From Coprococcus sp. (GTDB lineage Bacteria > Bacillota_A > Clostridia > Lachnospirales > Lachnospiraceae), in NCBI GenBank assembly GCA_017624085.1, contig JAGANU010000004.1, positions 1 through 64,000 on the forward strand: a stretch of DNA of 64,000 nt, written 5' to 3'. The notes beneath the pieces are model-generated. The model was not told the DNA's origin. It did not search any database and was given only the letters and a program-made list of their open reading frames with translations. A program made the translations under genes and the position numbers. Shown here piece by piece: positions 41,582-51,042 of the stretch. Position 1 is the stretch's first letter, and each line of letters opens with the position of its first letter.

Positions 41582-43054
41582 CTACAGCCCCCTTTCTGTG
41601 ACCATGGAAGGTCTCTTATACTCAGTTGTCTTTTCATAAGCATAAGCTGCTCTGATAATAGTCTTCTCATCAAATGCGTTTCCAACAATCTGCGCACCAA
41701 TAGGCATACCGCTTTTGTCTGTTCCGCATGGGAAGGATATACCCGGAAGTCCTGCAAGGTTTACAGGTACGGTATATACATCTCCAAGGTACATTTTTAT
41801 TGGATCTGAAAGTGACTCTCCAAGCTTTAGGGCTGTTGTCGGAGCAACCGGTCCAAGAATAATGTCATATTTCTCAAAGGCCTTGTCATAGGCCTGCTTG
41901 ATAAGTGCCTTTGCCTTAAGAGCCTTTACATAGTATGCATCATAGTATCCTGAGCTAAGTACAAAGGAACCGAGCATAATTCTTCTCTTAACCTCAGGGC
42001 CAAAGCCTTCTGAACGGCTCTTCTTGTACATGTTGTGAAGATCTGTATATTCCTCTGTTCTGTAGCCATACTTAACTCCGTCAAATCTCTCCAGGTTTGA
42101 GCTGGCCTCCGCTGAAGCTATAATGTAATATGCAGGAATTGCATACTCTACCATGCCAAGATCAAACTCTTCAACCACAGCGCCCTTGGATTCAAGTGCT
42201 TTTGCGACACCCAGTATCGCTTCCTTTATCTCAGGCTCAAGTCCCTCTGTAAAGTAATCTCTTGGAAGACCAATCTTAAGCCCATTTACATCATCAACAA
42301 GCGCCGATGTAAAATCATTGTCATCTCTGTTAACAGAGGTTGAATCCTTCTTATCATACTGTGAAATAACCTCAAGAATTGTGGCACAGTCCTCAACATT
42401 CTTTGCAAGAGGTCCGATCTGATCAAGAGATGAACCGTATGCGATAAGGCCGTATCTTGACACTCTACCGTAGGTTGGTTTAATACCTGTAACTCCGCAG
42501 AATGAAGCAGGCTGTCTGATTGAACCGCCTGTATCAGAACCAAGAGCACAAGGCACCTCCTCACCGGCTACTGCTGCCGCTGAACCACCTGATGAACCAC
42601 CCGGAACTCTTGTCAGATCCCACGGATTCTTTGTCTCACCAAAATATGAAGTCTCTGTAGTACTTCCCATGGCGAACTCATCCATATTTGTATGTCCTAC
42701 AATAACCATTCCTGCTTCCTGAAGTGCAAGCACTGCTCCGGCTGAAAATGTAGGATAAAAATTACCAAGAATCTTTGATGAACAGCTTGTCTGCACATTC
42801 TCCTGACACATATTGTCCTTTATAGCAATCGGAACTCCGGCAAGAGGACCTGTAAGCTCCCCGCCGTCTATCCTTCTCTGAATCTCCTCGGCCTGTTTCA
42901 GTGCACCCTCTCGATCAACAGTAACAAAGCAGTTTAAATCCTTCTCGCAAGCCTCAATAGAGTCAAGGCATGCCTGTGTAGCTTCCATAACACTTACCTT
43001 GCCTTCTTTAATAGCTTTTCCCAGCTCTACGGCTGTCATACCCATTAAATTCAC
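41582..43054 (-). CDS. gatA: Amidotransferase subunit A (glutaminase)
   Basis: 490 residues of the amidase signature family. Catalytic triad region: Lys in GVPIAIKDNM, Ser in GSDTGGSIRQPA and the glycine/serine loop GGSSGGSAAAVA. It releases ammonia from glutamine, channelled to GatB. Start taken as GTG at 43054, 9 nt after GGAGG that overlaps the gatC stop; an ATG at 43045 is the alternative. Confidence 0.97.
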   Translation of the reverse strand: MNLMGMTAVELGKAIKEGKVSVMEATQACLDSIEACEKDLNCFVTVDREGALKQAEEIQRRIDGGELTGPLAGVPIAIKDNMCQENVQTSCSSKILGNFYPTFSAGAVLALQEAGMVIVGHTNMDEFAMGSTTETSYFGETKNPWDLTRVPGGSSGGSAAAVAGEEVPCALGSDTGGSIRQPASFCGVTGIKPTYGRVSRYGLIAYGSSLDQIGPLAKNVEDCATILEVISQYDKKDSTSVNRDDNDFTSALVDDVNGLKIGLPRDYFTEGLEPEIKEAILGVAKALESKGAVVEEFDLGMVEYAIPAYYIIASAEASSNLERFDGVKYGYRTEEYTDLHNMYKKSRSEGFGPEVKRRIMLGSFVLSSGYYDAYYVKALKAKALIKQAYDKAFEKYDIILGPVAPTTALKLGESLSDPIKMYLGDVYTVPVNLAGLPGISFPCGTDKSGMPIGAQIVGNAFDEKTIIRAAYAYEKTTEYKRPSMVTERGL

Positions 43055-43067
43055 TTCAGCCTACCTC

Positions 43068-43355
43068 CTAGTCAAATGTCTTCGGCACCTTGTAGCAGCC
43101 ATCCTTCTGCTCCGGCGCATTCTTAAGCATATTCTCTCTATCATCTCCATTAACTACAACATCCTCACGGAATACATTGTTATATGGGAATGTGTGACTC
43201 ATTGCATCAACTCCCTCTGTGTCAAGCTCGTTAAGCTTACTCACGTAATCAAGCATGTCCGACATATCCTTCTTTGCCTGCTCCTTCTCTTCAGATGAGA
43301 GCTCAAGCTTGGCAAGAATTCCAACATAATCAATTGTTTCGTCTGTTATTGTCAT
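43068..43355 (-). CDS. gatC: Amidotransferase subunit C
   Basis: 95-residue clamp subunit that holds GatA and GatB together ([37 protein letters not shown]...). Start MTITDETID at 43355 with GGAGATAGGAAC before it, rather than the frame's upper end at 43376. First gene of gatC-gatA-gatB and the glycosylation genes behind. Confidence 0.93.
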   Translation of the reverse strand: MTITDETIDYVGILAKLELSSEEKEQAKKDMSDMLDYVSKLNELDTEGVDAMSHTFPYNNVFREDVVVNGDDRENMLKNAPEQKDGCYKVPKTFD

Positions 43356-43491
43356 GTTCCTATCTCCTATACGCAAAAAATAAAGAATGTGCTATCAGTC
43401 TAAATATTAATACACATTCTCCCTCTTCTATTTTGTACCACAAAATTCCACTAAAATATACCACATTTAAATAGATTATGCAACCTTACCC

Positions 43492-43564
43492 TTTTAGCTG
43501 CCCTAAAGCCGGCAGCTAAAAGGTGGACATACCTAATCCAGCGAAAAGGTGGACATGCCTAATC
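43492..43564. repeat. Tandem 26-bp repeat with an inverted partial copy, possible mobile-element relic
   Basis: Two direct 26-bp copies abut at 43513-43538 and 43539-43564, differing at two positions; the core is AAAAGGTGGACAT(A/G)CC. An inverted partial copy (TTTTAGCTG) at 43492-43500 makes a hairpin with GCAGCTAAAA at 43512-43521. Repeated TGTCCACCTTTT-like ends occur at termini of some insertion sequences (e.g. IS21-like); no transposase is present. The nitroreductase stop codon lies inside copy 2. Confidence 0.6.
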
Positions 43565-44095
43565 TATATAGCTCACCTGAGAATCCACTTCATATGTATG
43601 AGGAGTCTTGTCATCTGTCTTATAACCAACAGCCAGTGCTATCTGAAAGGAATAACCCTCCGGAATGTCAAATGCCTTGTCAAAATATGCCTTCTTTTCG
43701 CCGTGCATTGCATCATATATGCAGCCTATTATAAGGCTTCCAAGTCCAAGGCTCTCTGCTGCCAGTGACATAGCCATAACCGCAATTCCCGAGTCAACCT
43801 TGTTCCATTTGGCGTCATCCTGTGCGCTGAGAATAATCAGTACAGGCGCCTCATAGAAGAAATTATGCTCAAGCCTGCCCTGACCGCGAAGAAGTCTCTT
43901 CTCCTCATCAAGCTCCCCAAGAATAGCATGATCTCCCTTTACAACACTAAAATGTATCTCCTTCAAATTCATACCGGTAGGAGACTGAAGTCCGGCCTCA
44001 ATCACCCTCATAAGAATATCCTGTGGCACCTCATCGCCGCTGTACGCTCTCGCAGAGCTTCTTGTCTTTATTACCTCAAGTACTTCTTTGCTCAT
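43559..44095 (-). CDS. Nitroreductase family protein
   Basis: 178 residues of the FMN-dependent nitroreductase fold: VIKTRSSARAYSGDEVP at the N-terminus, SPTGMN, DSGIAVMAMSLAAESLGLGS and a C-terminal ALAVGYK. It probably reduces nitro- or quinone-type compounds with NAD(P)H; the physiological substrate is unknown. Start MSKEVLEV at 44095 chosen for GGAGGTAGAACT just upstream. The last codons and stop lie in a repeat, so the extreme C-terminus may have been altered. Confidence 0.88.
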   Translation of the reverse strand: MSKEVLEVIKTRSSARAYSGDEVPQDILMRVIEAGLQSPTGMNLKEIHFSVVKGDHAILGELDEEKRLLRGQGRLEHNFFYEAPVLIILSAQDDAKWNKVDSGIAVMAMSLAAESLGLGSLIIGCIYDAMHGEKKAYFDKAFDIPEGYSFQIALAVGYKTDDKTPHTYEVDSQVSYID

Positions 44096-44170
44096 AGTTC
44101 TACCTCCAAAAATTATTCCGAAGCCCATTCATATATAATCCTTTCATCCAATGATGATTATATAAACAAA

Positions 44171-44201
44171 ACCTCCACAGCAAACTTCAGTCCGTGGAGG
44201 T
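44171..44201 (-). terminator. Hairpin after the isocitrate dehydrogenase gene
   Basis: ACCTCCAC pairs with GTGGAGGT around a 15-nt loop; the minus strand continues TTTTGTTTAT. Confidence 0.65.
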
Positions 44202-44224
44202 AAGTTATCAAATTATTATAATTC

Positions 44225-45433
44225 TTAAAGCATTGCCTCGAGAGTCTCTCTGATTGCTTTAATAAAGTCCTCACTATTTAATACTATAGGATTCTCAAGT
44301 GTGGTGATAAGCGCAAGATCCTTTGTCATCTTACCATCCTCAATAGTCTTAATCGTTGCAGCCTCAAGCTTATCAGCGAAATCACAAAGAGCATCGATTC
44401 CATCAAGCTCTCCACGCTTTCTAAGTGCACCTGACCATGCAAATATAGTCGCAACGGAGTTTGTAGATGTCTCCTCACCTGCAAGGTGCTTGTAGTAGTG
44501 TCTCATAACGGTTCCATGGGCAGCCTCATACTCGTACTTTCCATCCGGTGATACGAGAACGGATGTCATCATTGCAAGTGAACCAAACGCTGATGAAATC
44601 ATATCACTCATAACGTCACCATCATAGTTCTTACATGCCCAGATATAACCGCCCTCACTCTTCATAACTCTTGCCACGGCGTCATCTATCAGTGTGTAGA
44701 AATACTCGATACCTGCTGCATCAAACTTCTCCTTGTACTCTGAATCAAATATCTCCTGGAAGATATCCTTAAATGTGTGATCGTACTTCTTTGATATAGT
44801 ATCCTTTGTTGCAAACCATAGAGTCTGCTTTGTATCAAGAGCATAGTTAAAGCAGCTTCTTGCAAAGCTTGCTATTGACTTATCTATGTTGTGCTGTCCC
44901 TGAATAACACCAGGACCATCAAACTTATGGATTGTCTCCTTTATTACCTGTCCATCCTCACCTGTAAAGACAAGCTCTGCAGTACCTGCTCCCGGAACAT
45001 CAATCTCCACACTCTTGTACACATCGCCATACGCATGTCTTGCTATAGTGATTGGCTTCTTCCAGTTCTTTACACATGGTTCAATTCCCTTTACAACAAT
45101 AGGAGCTCTAAATACTGTACCATCAAGGATAGCTCTTATTGTTCCATTCGGACTCTTCCACATCTCCTTCAGATTGTATTCCTTTACTCTTGCTGCATTT
45201 GGTGTGATTGTTGCGCACTTAACAGCAACGCCGTACTTCTGTGTTGCATATGCAGAATCAAATGTTACCTTATCATCTGTCTCATTTCTGTGAACAAGTC
45301 CAAGATCATAGTACTCTGACTTAAGATCAATAAAAGGATAAATAAGCTCATCCTTGATAAACTGCCAAAGTATTCTTGTCATCTCATCCCCGTCCATCTC
45401 TACTATTGGTGTAGTCATCTGAATCTTTTCCAT
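44225..45433 (-). CDS. icd: NADP-dependent isocitrate dehydrogenase, eukaryote-like (type II)
   Basis: 402 residues. Oxidises isocitrate to 2-oxoglutarate, supplying glutamate synthesis. Motifs [50 protein letters not shown] and [17 protein letters not shown] are those of the homodimeric eukaryote-like NADP enzymes rather than of E. coli Icd. GGAGGG precedes the ATG. Monocistronic. Confidence 0.95.
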   Translation of the reverse strand: MEKIQMTTPIVEMDGDEMTRILWQFIKDELIYPFIDLKSEYYDLGLVHRNETDDKVTFDSAYATQKYGVAVKCATITPNAARVKEYNLKEMWKSPNGTIRAILDGTVFRAPIVVKGIEPCVKNWKKPITIARHAYGDVYKSVEIDVPGAGTAELVFTGEDGQVIKETIHKFDGPGVIQGQHNIDKSIASFARSCFNYALDTKQTLWFATKDTISKKYDHTFKDIFQEIFDSEYKEKFDAAGIEYFYTLIDDAVARVMKSEGGYIWACKNYDGDVMSDMISSAFGSLAMMTSVLVSPDGKYEYEAAHGTVMRHYYKHLAGEETSTNSVATIFAWSGALRKRGELDGIDALCDFADKLEAATIKTIEDGKMTKDLALITTLENPIVLNSEDFIKAIRETLEAML

Positions 45434-45526
45434 ATGATATGCCCTCCATTGATTGTATGTTCTCTTAATTTGTTATCACTGCCGATTATAAACCATAAAC
45501 ATCTATATTTCTACCTTTTTTTGTAA

Positions 45527-46507
45527 CTACACATAACCGTATATTCCGCGAACAGAAACCTCTCCTGATATTATGTTATGCGTAGCCCCCTGTTCATCCT
45601 TCACAAGAAGTCCACCATCAGGTGAAAGTCCTAGCGCAGTATATTCTGTTCGTTTGTCTCCTTCTATGACGTAAACCTGTCTATCCTTACTTACAAGGTA
45701 GCTGTTGTACTCATCCACAATAAACTCAAGATTCTTATTCTTTACAAACTCATTGTAAAGCACCTCAAATTCATTGGAAATCTCTGCTATAAGCCTTGAC
45801 CTGTCATATCCCTCACCATTTTCAATGAATATGGACGTAGCCTTGTCCGCTATATCCTCCGGGAACTGGCTGTTGTACACATTTATTCCTATTCCAACAA
45901 CTACATAATTGATATCAAGACCCTCTGAGCTCATCTCAGTAAGGATACCCACAAGCTTCTTCCCATTTGACAGTACATCATTTGGCCACTTTATCTGAGG
46001 CTTAAGCCCCTTCACCCTGTCAAAGGCCCTCGCAATGGCTACAGCCGACACAATTGTTATAGCTGACACACATGATATGTCAACCGATGGCTTAAGCAGG
46101 TATGTCATTGATATTGTGGTACCCTTGTCTGAATTCCAGCTGTGACCCTTCCTTCCTTTGCCGGCATTTTGTCTGTTTGCAACAAAGAGTGCTCCGTGCA
46201 CAGCCCATTCTTCTGCTGCCAGCTTCGCCCTCGTATTTGTTGAGTCTGTTTCATCATAGTATGTTATATCTCTGGCAAATATATCAGTCCTTAAGTGCTC
46301 ATATATCTTATCCTTTGTAATCACATCCGGAGAATTGACAAGACGGTATCCCTTGTTATTCACACCTTCAATAACATATCCCTGTTTTTTCAGAGAATTG
46401 ATATTTTTCCAGACTGCAGTTCTCGACACACCAAGGAGCTCGCAGAGCTGTTGTCCTGAAACATACCCATCAGCGTGCTGTAATATATCAAGTATCCTGT
46501 TCTTCAC
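45527..46507 (-). CDS. birA: Biotin operon repressor / biotin-[acetyl-CoA-carboxylase] ligase
   Basis: 326 residues. N-terminal winged helix-turn-helix (QQLCELLGVSRTAVWKNINSLKKQGY, about 18-43) binds DNA; the ligase domain has DSTNTRAK, GRKGHSW (the biotinyl-AMP loop), KWPNDV and GIGINVYNS; a small C-terminal SH3-like domain closes it. It biotinylates carboxylases and represses biotin genes. The start is GTG, 20 bp inside the end of the upstream membrane-protein gene, with AAAGGG as RBS, so the two are translationally coupled. Confidence 0.95.
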   Translation of the reverse strand: MKNRILDILQHADGYVSGQQLCELLGVSRTAVWKNINSLKKQGYVIEGVNNKGYRLVNSPDVITKDKIYEHLRTDIFARDITYYDETDSTNTRAKLAAEEWAVHGALFVANRQNAGKGRKGHSWNSDKGTTISMTYLLKPSVDISCVSAITIVSAVAIARAFDRVKGLKPQIKWPNDVLSNGKKLVGILTEMSSEGLDINYVVVGIGINVYNSQFPEDIADKATSIFIENGEGYDRSRLIAEISNEFEVLYNEFVKNKNLEFIVDEYNSYLVSKDRQVYVIEGDKRTEYTALGLSPDGGLLVKDEQGATHNIISGEVSVRGIYGYV

Positions 46508-47099
46508 CTGTATTCACCCTTTCCTTCAGCATATTATATGCAGCCTCACATTTGCCCTTTGCACCGGCAAATGGAACGATAAAGCTTTCCTTTCCCCGGT
46601 CGAACTTTAGTATGTAATACTTCATCTCCGGATCAGGCTCAATAATTGTATATCCTGTAACAGCTGAGTATGGTATAACTCTGCTGCCTTTTTTTTGAAG
46701 TATTGTAATTACATCATTACCAAACAAATAGGTTGCGTCATAGGCAGAGCTCCTAAAAGATGCCCTTATGACATAAAAGCTGTAGGTTAGTGACGTCATT
46801 GCAAATATCATCTTAACAATCCTGTAGCTGCCTCCCATAGCCCACCACATAAGCATAACACCGATGACAAAGAACACGGCTCCAACTACTCTGAGCGCAA
46901 CCCTTGTTCCTTTTCTTTTAAATACCCTTTGTCTGATTACTCCATCTAAGGCATAGTTTTCCTCCTCCTGCCTGACCTTTAAAAGCTCTGCCGTCAAAGC
47001 ATCTGCCTGCTTTAGCAGCAGTCTCTGTCTGTATGCCTTTGAGGTATTATTCTTTACACTGCTTATATTAGCTGTCTTTTTCCTGTCTTTTTTACTCAT
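46488..47099 (-). CDS. Membrane protein of unknown function
   Basis: 203 residues. A basic, coiled N-terminus (1-70), two adjacent membrane helices at about 72-90 and 96-115, and a C-terminal beta-rich part (DVITILQKKGSRVIPYSAVTGYTIIEPDPEM) resembling a bacterial PH-like domain. Family not recognised. Cotranscribed and overlapping with birA by 20 bp; no functional link is evident. Confidence 0.72.
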   Translation of the reverse strand: MSKKDRKKTANISSVKNNTSKAYRQRLLLKQADALTAELLKVRQEEENYALDGVIRQRVFKRKGTRVALRVVGAVFFVIGVMLMWWAMGGSYRIVKMIFAMTSLTYSFYVIRASFRSSAYDATYLFGNDVITILQKKGSRVIPYSAVTGYTIIEPDPEMKYYILKFDRGKESFIVPFAGAKGKCEAAYNMLKERVNTGEEQDT

Positions 47100-47302
47100 A
47101 CATATATTCCTTTTTCAAGTTGTACTGCTTTGCGTGGCAGGTATATAACCATCCTTGCAGAGCAGTCTATTTATATGTGAATATATCTGCCACACGTGTT
47201 TACATTTTACCACTTATACTCCCCATTTTTCCATATATTAATTTTTTAAATGATGTATAACTAGCAAAAGAAGAAATTTTTGAAATAATTCGAGGTAAAA
47301 CA

Positions 47303-48715
47303 ATGAAAAAAATACTATCCTATATAAGCGGTTCAAAGGATCTCACCCAGGGAAAACCATCCAGCTTAATACTAAGCTTTGGTCTCCCTCTTTTGTTTGG
47401 GCTTATATTCCAGCAGTTCTACAACATGGTCGACTCGGTTATAGTTGGTCAAAAGCTCGGAACAGATGCCCTTGCCGCAGTCGGTTCAACAGGAAGCATA
47501 AACTTTATGATTCTTGGCTTTTGCATAGGAATATGTAATGGATTTGCCATTCCTGTTGCTCAGTCCTACGGAGCAAAGGATGTAAAGGAGCTTAAAACCT
47601 TTATTATAAACAGCATATGGTCATCTGTTGCACTGGCAGCCGTTCTTACCATCGTAATCAGCATGTACACCAGAGACATACTAAAGCTCCTTAGAACGCC
47701 GGACAACATTATTGATGACGCTTACATATACATACTGATCATATTCCTGGGAATACCTGCAACCTTCCTTTACAACTTAACAGCAGGAATATTAAGATCC
47801 CTTGGCGACAGCGTAACACCTGTTATATTCCTTGTAGGCTCGTCATTAGTTAACATAATACTTGACCTTATACTTGTAGCACCCCTTAAAGTTGCCGGTG
47901 CAGCCATAGCTACCGTATCATCACAGGCTCTTTCAGGAATCATATGTACGATATATATGACAAAGAAGCTGAAATATCTTGCTTTTACAAGGGAAGACTG
48001 GACCTTTAGTCCTAAACACATTGCAAAGCTTCTTGGCATGGGTGTTCCAATGGGCATCCAGTACAGTATAACAGCAATCGGAAGTGTAATTCTTCAGACT
48101 GCTGTCAACGATATGGGTTCGACCTACGTAGCAGCAGTTTCTGCCGGCACTAAGATAAGCATGTTTATGTGCTGTCCTTTTGATGCCATGGGATCAACTA
48201 TGGCAACCTATGGGGGACAGAATGTAGGCGCAAGGAAGCTTGACAGAGTGAATGAGGGTCTGGTAGCCTGTGTTAAGCTTGGCATCATATATTCTTTCAT
48301 TGCTTTCACCGTGCTATTAATATTCGGCAGACAGCTTGCCCTTTTATTTGTAAAGAAAAGCCAGACGCAGCTTATTGGATATATATACCAGTTTATTGTG
48401 GGCAATTCTGCCTTCTACACATTCCTTGCATGTGTAAACATCTTTCGATTTATGATACAGGGACTGGGCTATTCAGCATTTGCCATAATAGCAGGTATAT
48501 GTGAAATGATTGCCCGTTCAGTTGCAGGCTTTTTCCTGGTGCCTCACTTTGGTTTCATATGTGTAGCTATTGCAAGTCCCCTTGCCTGGATATGTGCTGA
48601 TCTGTTTCTCATTCCGGCTTACATATGGGTTATGAAAAAGCTCAGGATAAAGCTAAATCAGCCAAAGGAAGCAAATGTTTCTATTTCAATAAGGCCGCGG
48701 CGAAGCCTTCGCTGA
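47303..48715 (+). CDS. MATE family efflux transporter
   Basis: 470 residues with twelve predicted helices in two MatE repeats (about 15-230 and 245-450). Conserved LPLLFGLIFQQFYNMVDSVIVGQKLG and GFCIGICNGFAIPVAQSYGAKD in the first half, SAGTKISMFMCCPFDAMGSTMATYGGQNVGA in the second. Extrudes cationic drugs or metabolites with Na+ or H+. GAGGTAAAACA precedes the ATG; a strong terminator follows. Monocistronic. Confidence 0.93.
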   Translation: MKKILSYISGSKDLTQGKPSSLILSFGLPLLFGLIFQQFYNMVDSVIVGQKLGTDALAAVGSTGSINFMILGFCIGICNGFAIPVAQSYGAKDVKELKTFIINSIWSSVALAAVLTIVISMYTRDILKLLRTPDNIIDDAYIYILIIFLGIPATFLYNLTAGILRSLGDSVTPVIFLVGSSLVNIILDLILVAPLKVAGAAIATVSSQALSGIICTIYMTKKLKYLAFTREDWTFSPKHIAKLLGMGVPMGIQYSITAIGSVILQTAVNDMGSTYVAAVSAGTKISMFMCCPFDAMGSTMATYGGQNVGARKLDRVNEGLVACVKLGIIYSFIAFTVLLIFGRQLALLFVKKSQTQLIGYIYQFIVGNSAFYTFLACVNIFRFMIQGLGYSAFAIIAGICEMIARSVAGFFLVPHFGFICVAIASPLAWICADLFLIPAYIWVMKKLRIKLNQPKEANVSISIRPRRSLR

Positions 48716-48752
48716 TATGTAGCGAAAGTTATTGTATAACACTTTGATAAAC

Positions 48753-48794
48753 AAAAAATCATCGGAGACGAACCTTCATCTCCGATGATTTTTT
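48753..48794. terminator. Bidirectional terminator between the MATE gene and purA
   Basis: 16-bp perfect stem AAAAAATCATCGGAGA (48753-48768) with TCTCCGATGATTTTTT (48779-48794). Confidence 0.9.
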
Positions 48795-48818
48795 ATATAT
48801 ATCACATTTGTCTCACTG

Positions 48819-50102
48819 TTACTTTGCATTTCTGTAGATAATATCTTTTCTTCCAGGACCGTTTGAAATCATTGTGATTGGGAAGCCAAGCTTATCCTCC
48901 ACAAACTCAATATACCTTCTACAGTTCTCCGGAAGCTCCTCATAGGTCTTTATACCTCTTATATCGCACTTCCAGCCCGGAAGAGTCTCATATACAGGCT
49001 TTGCAATCTTAAGCTTTGAAGTAGTTGGGAAATCTGTTGTAATCTCGCCATCTATATCATACGCAACACATACAGGAATCTCATCGAGATATCCAAGTAC
49101 GTCAAGCACTGTAAATGCAACATCTGTTGTGCCCTGGATACGACAGCCGTACTTTGATGCAACACAGTCGAACCAACCCATTCTTCTTGGTCTTCCTGTT
49201 GTAGCACCGTACTCTCCGCCGTCGCCGCCTCGGCGTCTCAGCTCATCTGCCTCATCACCAAATATCTCACTTACAAACTCTCCTGCACCCACTGCACTTG
49301 AATATGCCTTACATACGGTGATTATCTGCTTAATCTCATATGGTGGTATACCTGCACCTATTGCTCCGTATGCAGCAAGTGTTGAAGATGAGGTAACCAT
49401 AGGATATATTCCGTGATCAGGATCCTTAAGTGAACCAAGCTGGCCCTCAAGAAGAATATTCTTTCCCTCCTTGATTGCATCATAAAGGAATGCTGAAACA
49501 TCACATACATATGGAGCAACCATCTCTTTGTACTCCATAAGTGTATCAAATATATCCTGCGCCTTCAAAAGTGGTTTGTGATAAAGATTCTCAAGAAGAA
49601 TGTTCTTCTGAACAATGACTCTCTCGATCTTCTCCATAAGTGACTCCTCATCAAAGAGCTCACTAACCTGAAAACCAATCTTTGCGTATTTATCTGAATA
49701 AAACGGAGCGATTCCTGACTTTGTTGATCCAAATGACTTGCCTGCAAGTCTCTCCTCCTCATACTCATCAAAGAGAATGTGGTATGGCATAACCATCTGT
49801 GCTCTGTCTGACACAAGAATCTTAGGCATTGGTACGTTTCTGTCTGTTATATCCTTTATCTCCTTAAAGAGTACAGGTATGTTAAGTGCAACGCCATTAC
49901 CAATGATACTTGTTGTATGGTCATAGAACACTCCTGAAGGAAGTGTATGTAAAGCAAACTTGCCATAGTCATTGATAATTGTATGACCTGCATTGGCACC
50001 GCCCTGGAATCTGACAATGATATCGGATTCCTGTCCTAACATGTCTGTTATCTTTCCCTTACCTTCGTCGCCCCAATTGGCTCCAACAACCGCTCTTACC
50101 AT
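48819..50102 (-). CDS. purA: Adenylosuccinate synthetase
   Basis: 427 residues. Makes adenylosuccinate from IMP, aspartate and GTP. N-terminal GANWGDEGKGKITD P-loop, HTIINDYGKFALHTLPSG, LLEGQLGSLKDPDHGIYPMVTSSST, and the C-terminal ISNGPGRKD are conserved. GAGGATAAATTACT precedes the ATG. purB lies about 0.9 kb upstream on the same strand but in a separate unit. Confidence 0.97.
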   Translation of the reverse strand: MVRAVVGANWGDEGKGKITDMLGQESDIIVRFQGGANAGHTIINDYGKFALHTLPSGVFYDHTTSIIGNGVALNIPVLFKEIKDITDRNVPMPKILVSDRAQMVMPYHILFDEYEEERLAGKSFGSTKSGIAPFYSDKYAKIGFQVSELFDEESLMEKIERVIVQKNILLENLYHKPLLKAQDIFDTLMEYKEMVAPYVCDVSAFLYDAIKEGKNILLEGQLGSLKDPDHGIYPMVTSSSTLAAYGAIGAGIPPYEIKQIITVCKAYSSAVGAGEFVSEIFGDEADELRRRGGDGGEYGATTGRPRRMGWFDCVASKYGCRIQGTTDVAFTVLDVLGYLDEIPVCVAYDIDGEITTDFPTTSKLKIAKPVYETLPGWKCDIRGIKTYEELPENCRRYIEFVEDKLGFPITMISNGPGRKDIIYRNAK

Positions 50103-50139
50103 AGTAATTTATCCTCGCTTTCAAAGCATATTGATACTA

Positions 50140-50194
50140 AGCCTATTTAGGCTCAGTTACTAAAACATTATATCACTTATGAAATATATGTAAA
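50140..50194 (-). promoter_or_regulatory. purA promoter and leader palindrome
   Basis: -35 TTTACA at 50194-50189, 16 bp, -10 TATAAT at 50172-50167. The leader contains the small palindrome AGCCTATTTAGGCT at 50140-50153; its role is unknown. No purine-riboswitch core was recognised. Confidence 0.5.
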
Positions 50195-50275
50195 GCTATT
50201 CTTACAATTAGAAATGCATTATTTGCCCTAAACACAAAAAAATACGACAAAAATGCAGTCAGCCCTCACATGTAC

Positions 50276-50935
50276 TTATTCGAAAGCTATATCAAGACTG
50301 TCATAACCTACTCTGCAGGGAAGAAACAGAACCTGAACGCCTGCCCTACCAGCAGCCTCCATGACATCGCCAAACTCCTTTTGCATCGTTACATTTGGTC
50401 TTACCTCATACACACCTTCCATCTGTATAACAAATGCAATTATACACTCATAGCCCTGCTCTTTCGCTTTTATTAGCTCCTTTACATGCTTAACTCCCCT
50501 TTCTGTAGGTGCATCAGGAAAATATCCTATACCATCTACCTCAAGGATACACCCCTTAACCTCCATGAGATATTTCTTTCCCTGCTTTTCCATATAGAAA
50601 TCAATTCTGGAATTTCCAAATGTATACTCCGGCTTAACATAATCATAATCCTGCCTGCAAAGCCACTCATAAACCACCTTGTTTGGAGCCTGACTGTCGA
50701 TGTTTATCCAGCCAAAATTGTCCTTGTATACAGAAACCAGGTCATACTTTGTCTTCCTTGAGGGATTTCCCGGTGCATCCAGTCTTACAACGGATTTGCC
50801 GGGAATAAGAAGCTCCTTGCACCTTCCGGTGTTTTTCACATGAACGGTCTCTACATCATCTCCAAGCCTTACCTTTGCAATAAACCTGTTTGGTCGTTCA
50901 ATAAATAATCCTTCTGCAATCTCAGAATATTTCAT
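50276..50935 (-). CDS. sfsA: SfsA family protein (sugar fermentation stimulation protein)
   Basis: 219 residues of the SfsA family, named for E. coli maltose fermentation but with unsettled biochemistry. An OB-fold N-terminus (RPNRFIAKVRLGDDVETVHVKNTGRCKELL) is followed by a nuclease-like domain with RIDFYMEKQGKKYLMEVKGC (D...EVK). Start MKYSEIAEG at 50935, because AAGGAGATATT precedes it; the frame extends to 50968 without an RBS. Confidence 0.92.
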   Translation of the reverse strand: MKYSEIAEGLFIERPNRFIAKVRLGDDVETVHVKNTGRCKELLIPGKSVVRLDAPGNPSRKTKYDLVSVYKDNFGWINIDSQAPNKVVYEWLCRQDYDYVKPEYTFGNSRIDFYMEKQGKKYLMEVKGCILEVDGIGYFPDAPTERGVKHVKELIKAKEQGYECIIAFVIQMEGVYEVRPNVTMQKEFGDVMEAAGRAGVQVLFLPCRVGYDSLDIAFE

Positions 50936-50957
50936 AATATCTCCTTCCACATAAAAC

Positions 50958-51009
50958 GAGCTCTTCAACTGCCGTGAAAATGCTTCACATCAGATCAATT
51001 GAAGAGCTC
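50958..51009 (-). terminator. Terminator after purB
   Basis: GAGCTCTTCAA (50958-50968) pairs perfectly with TTGAAGAGCTC (50999-51009); the minus strand continues into TTTTATG. The loop is long (30 nt). Confidence 0.6.
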
Positions 51010-51042
51010 ATCTTATAACAATTGTATTAGGCTATAGGAAGA

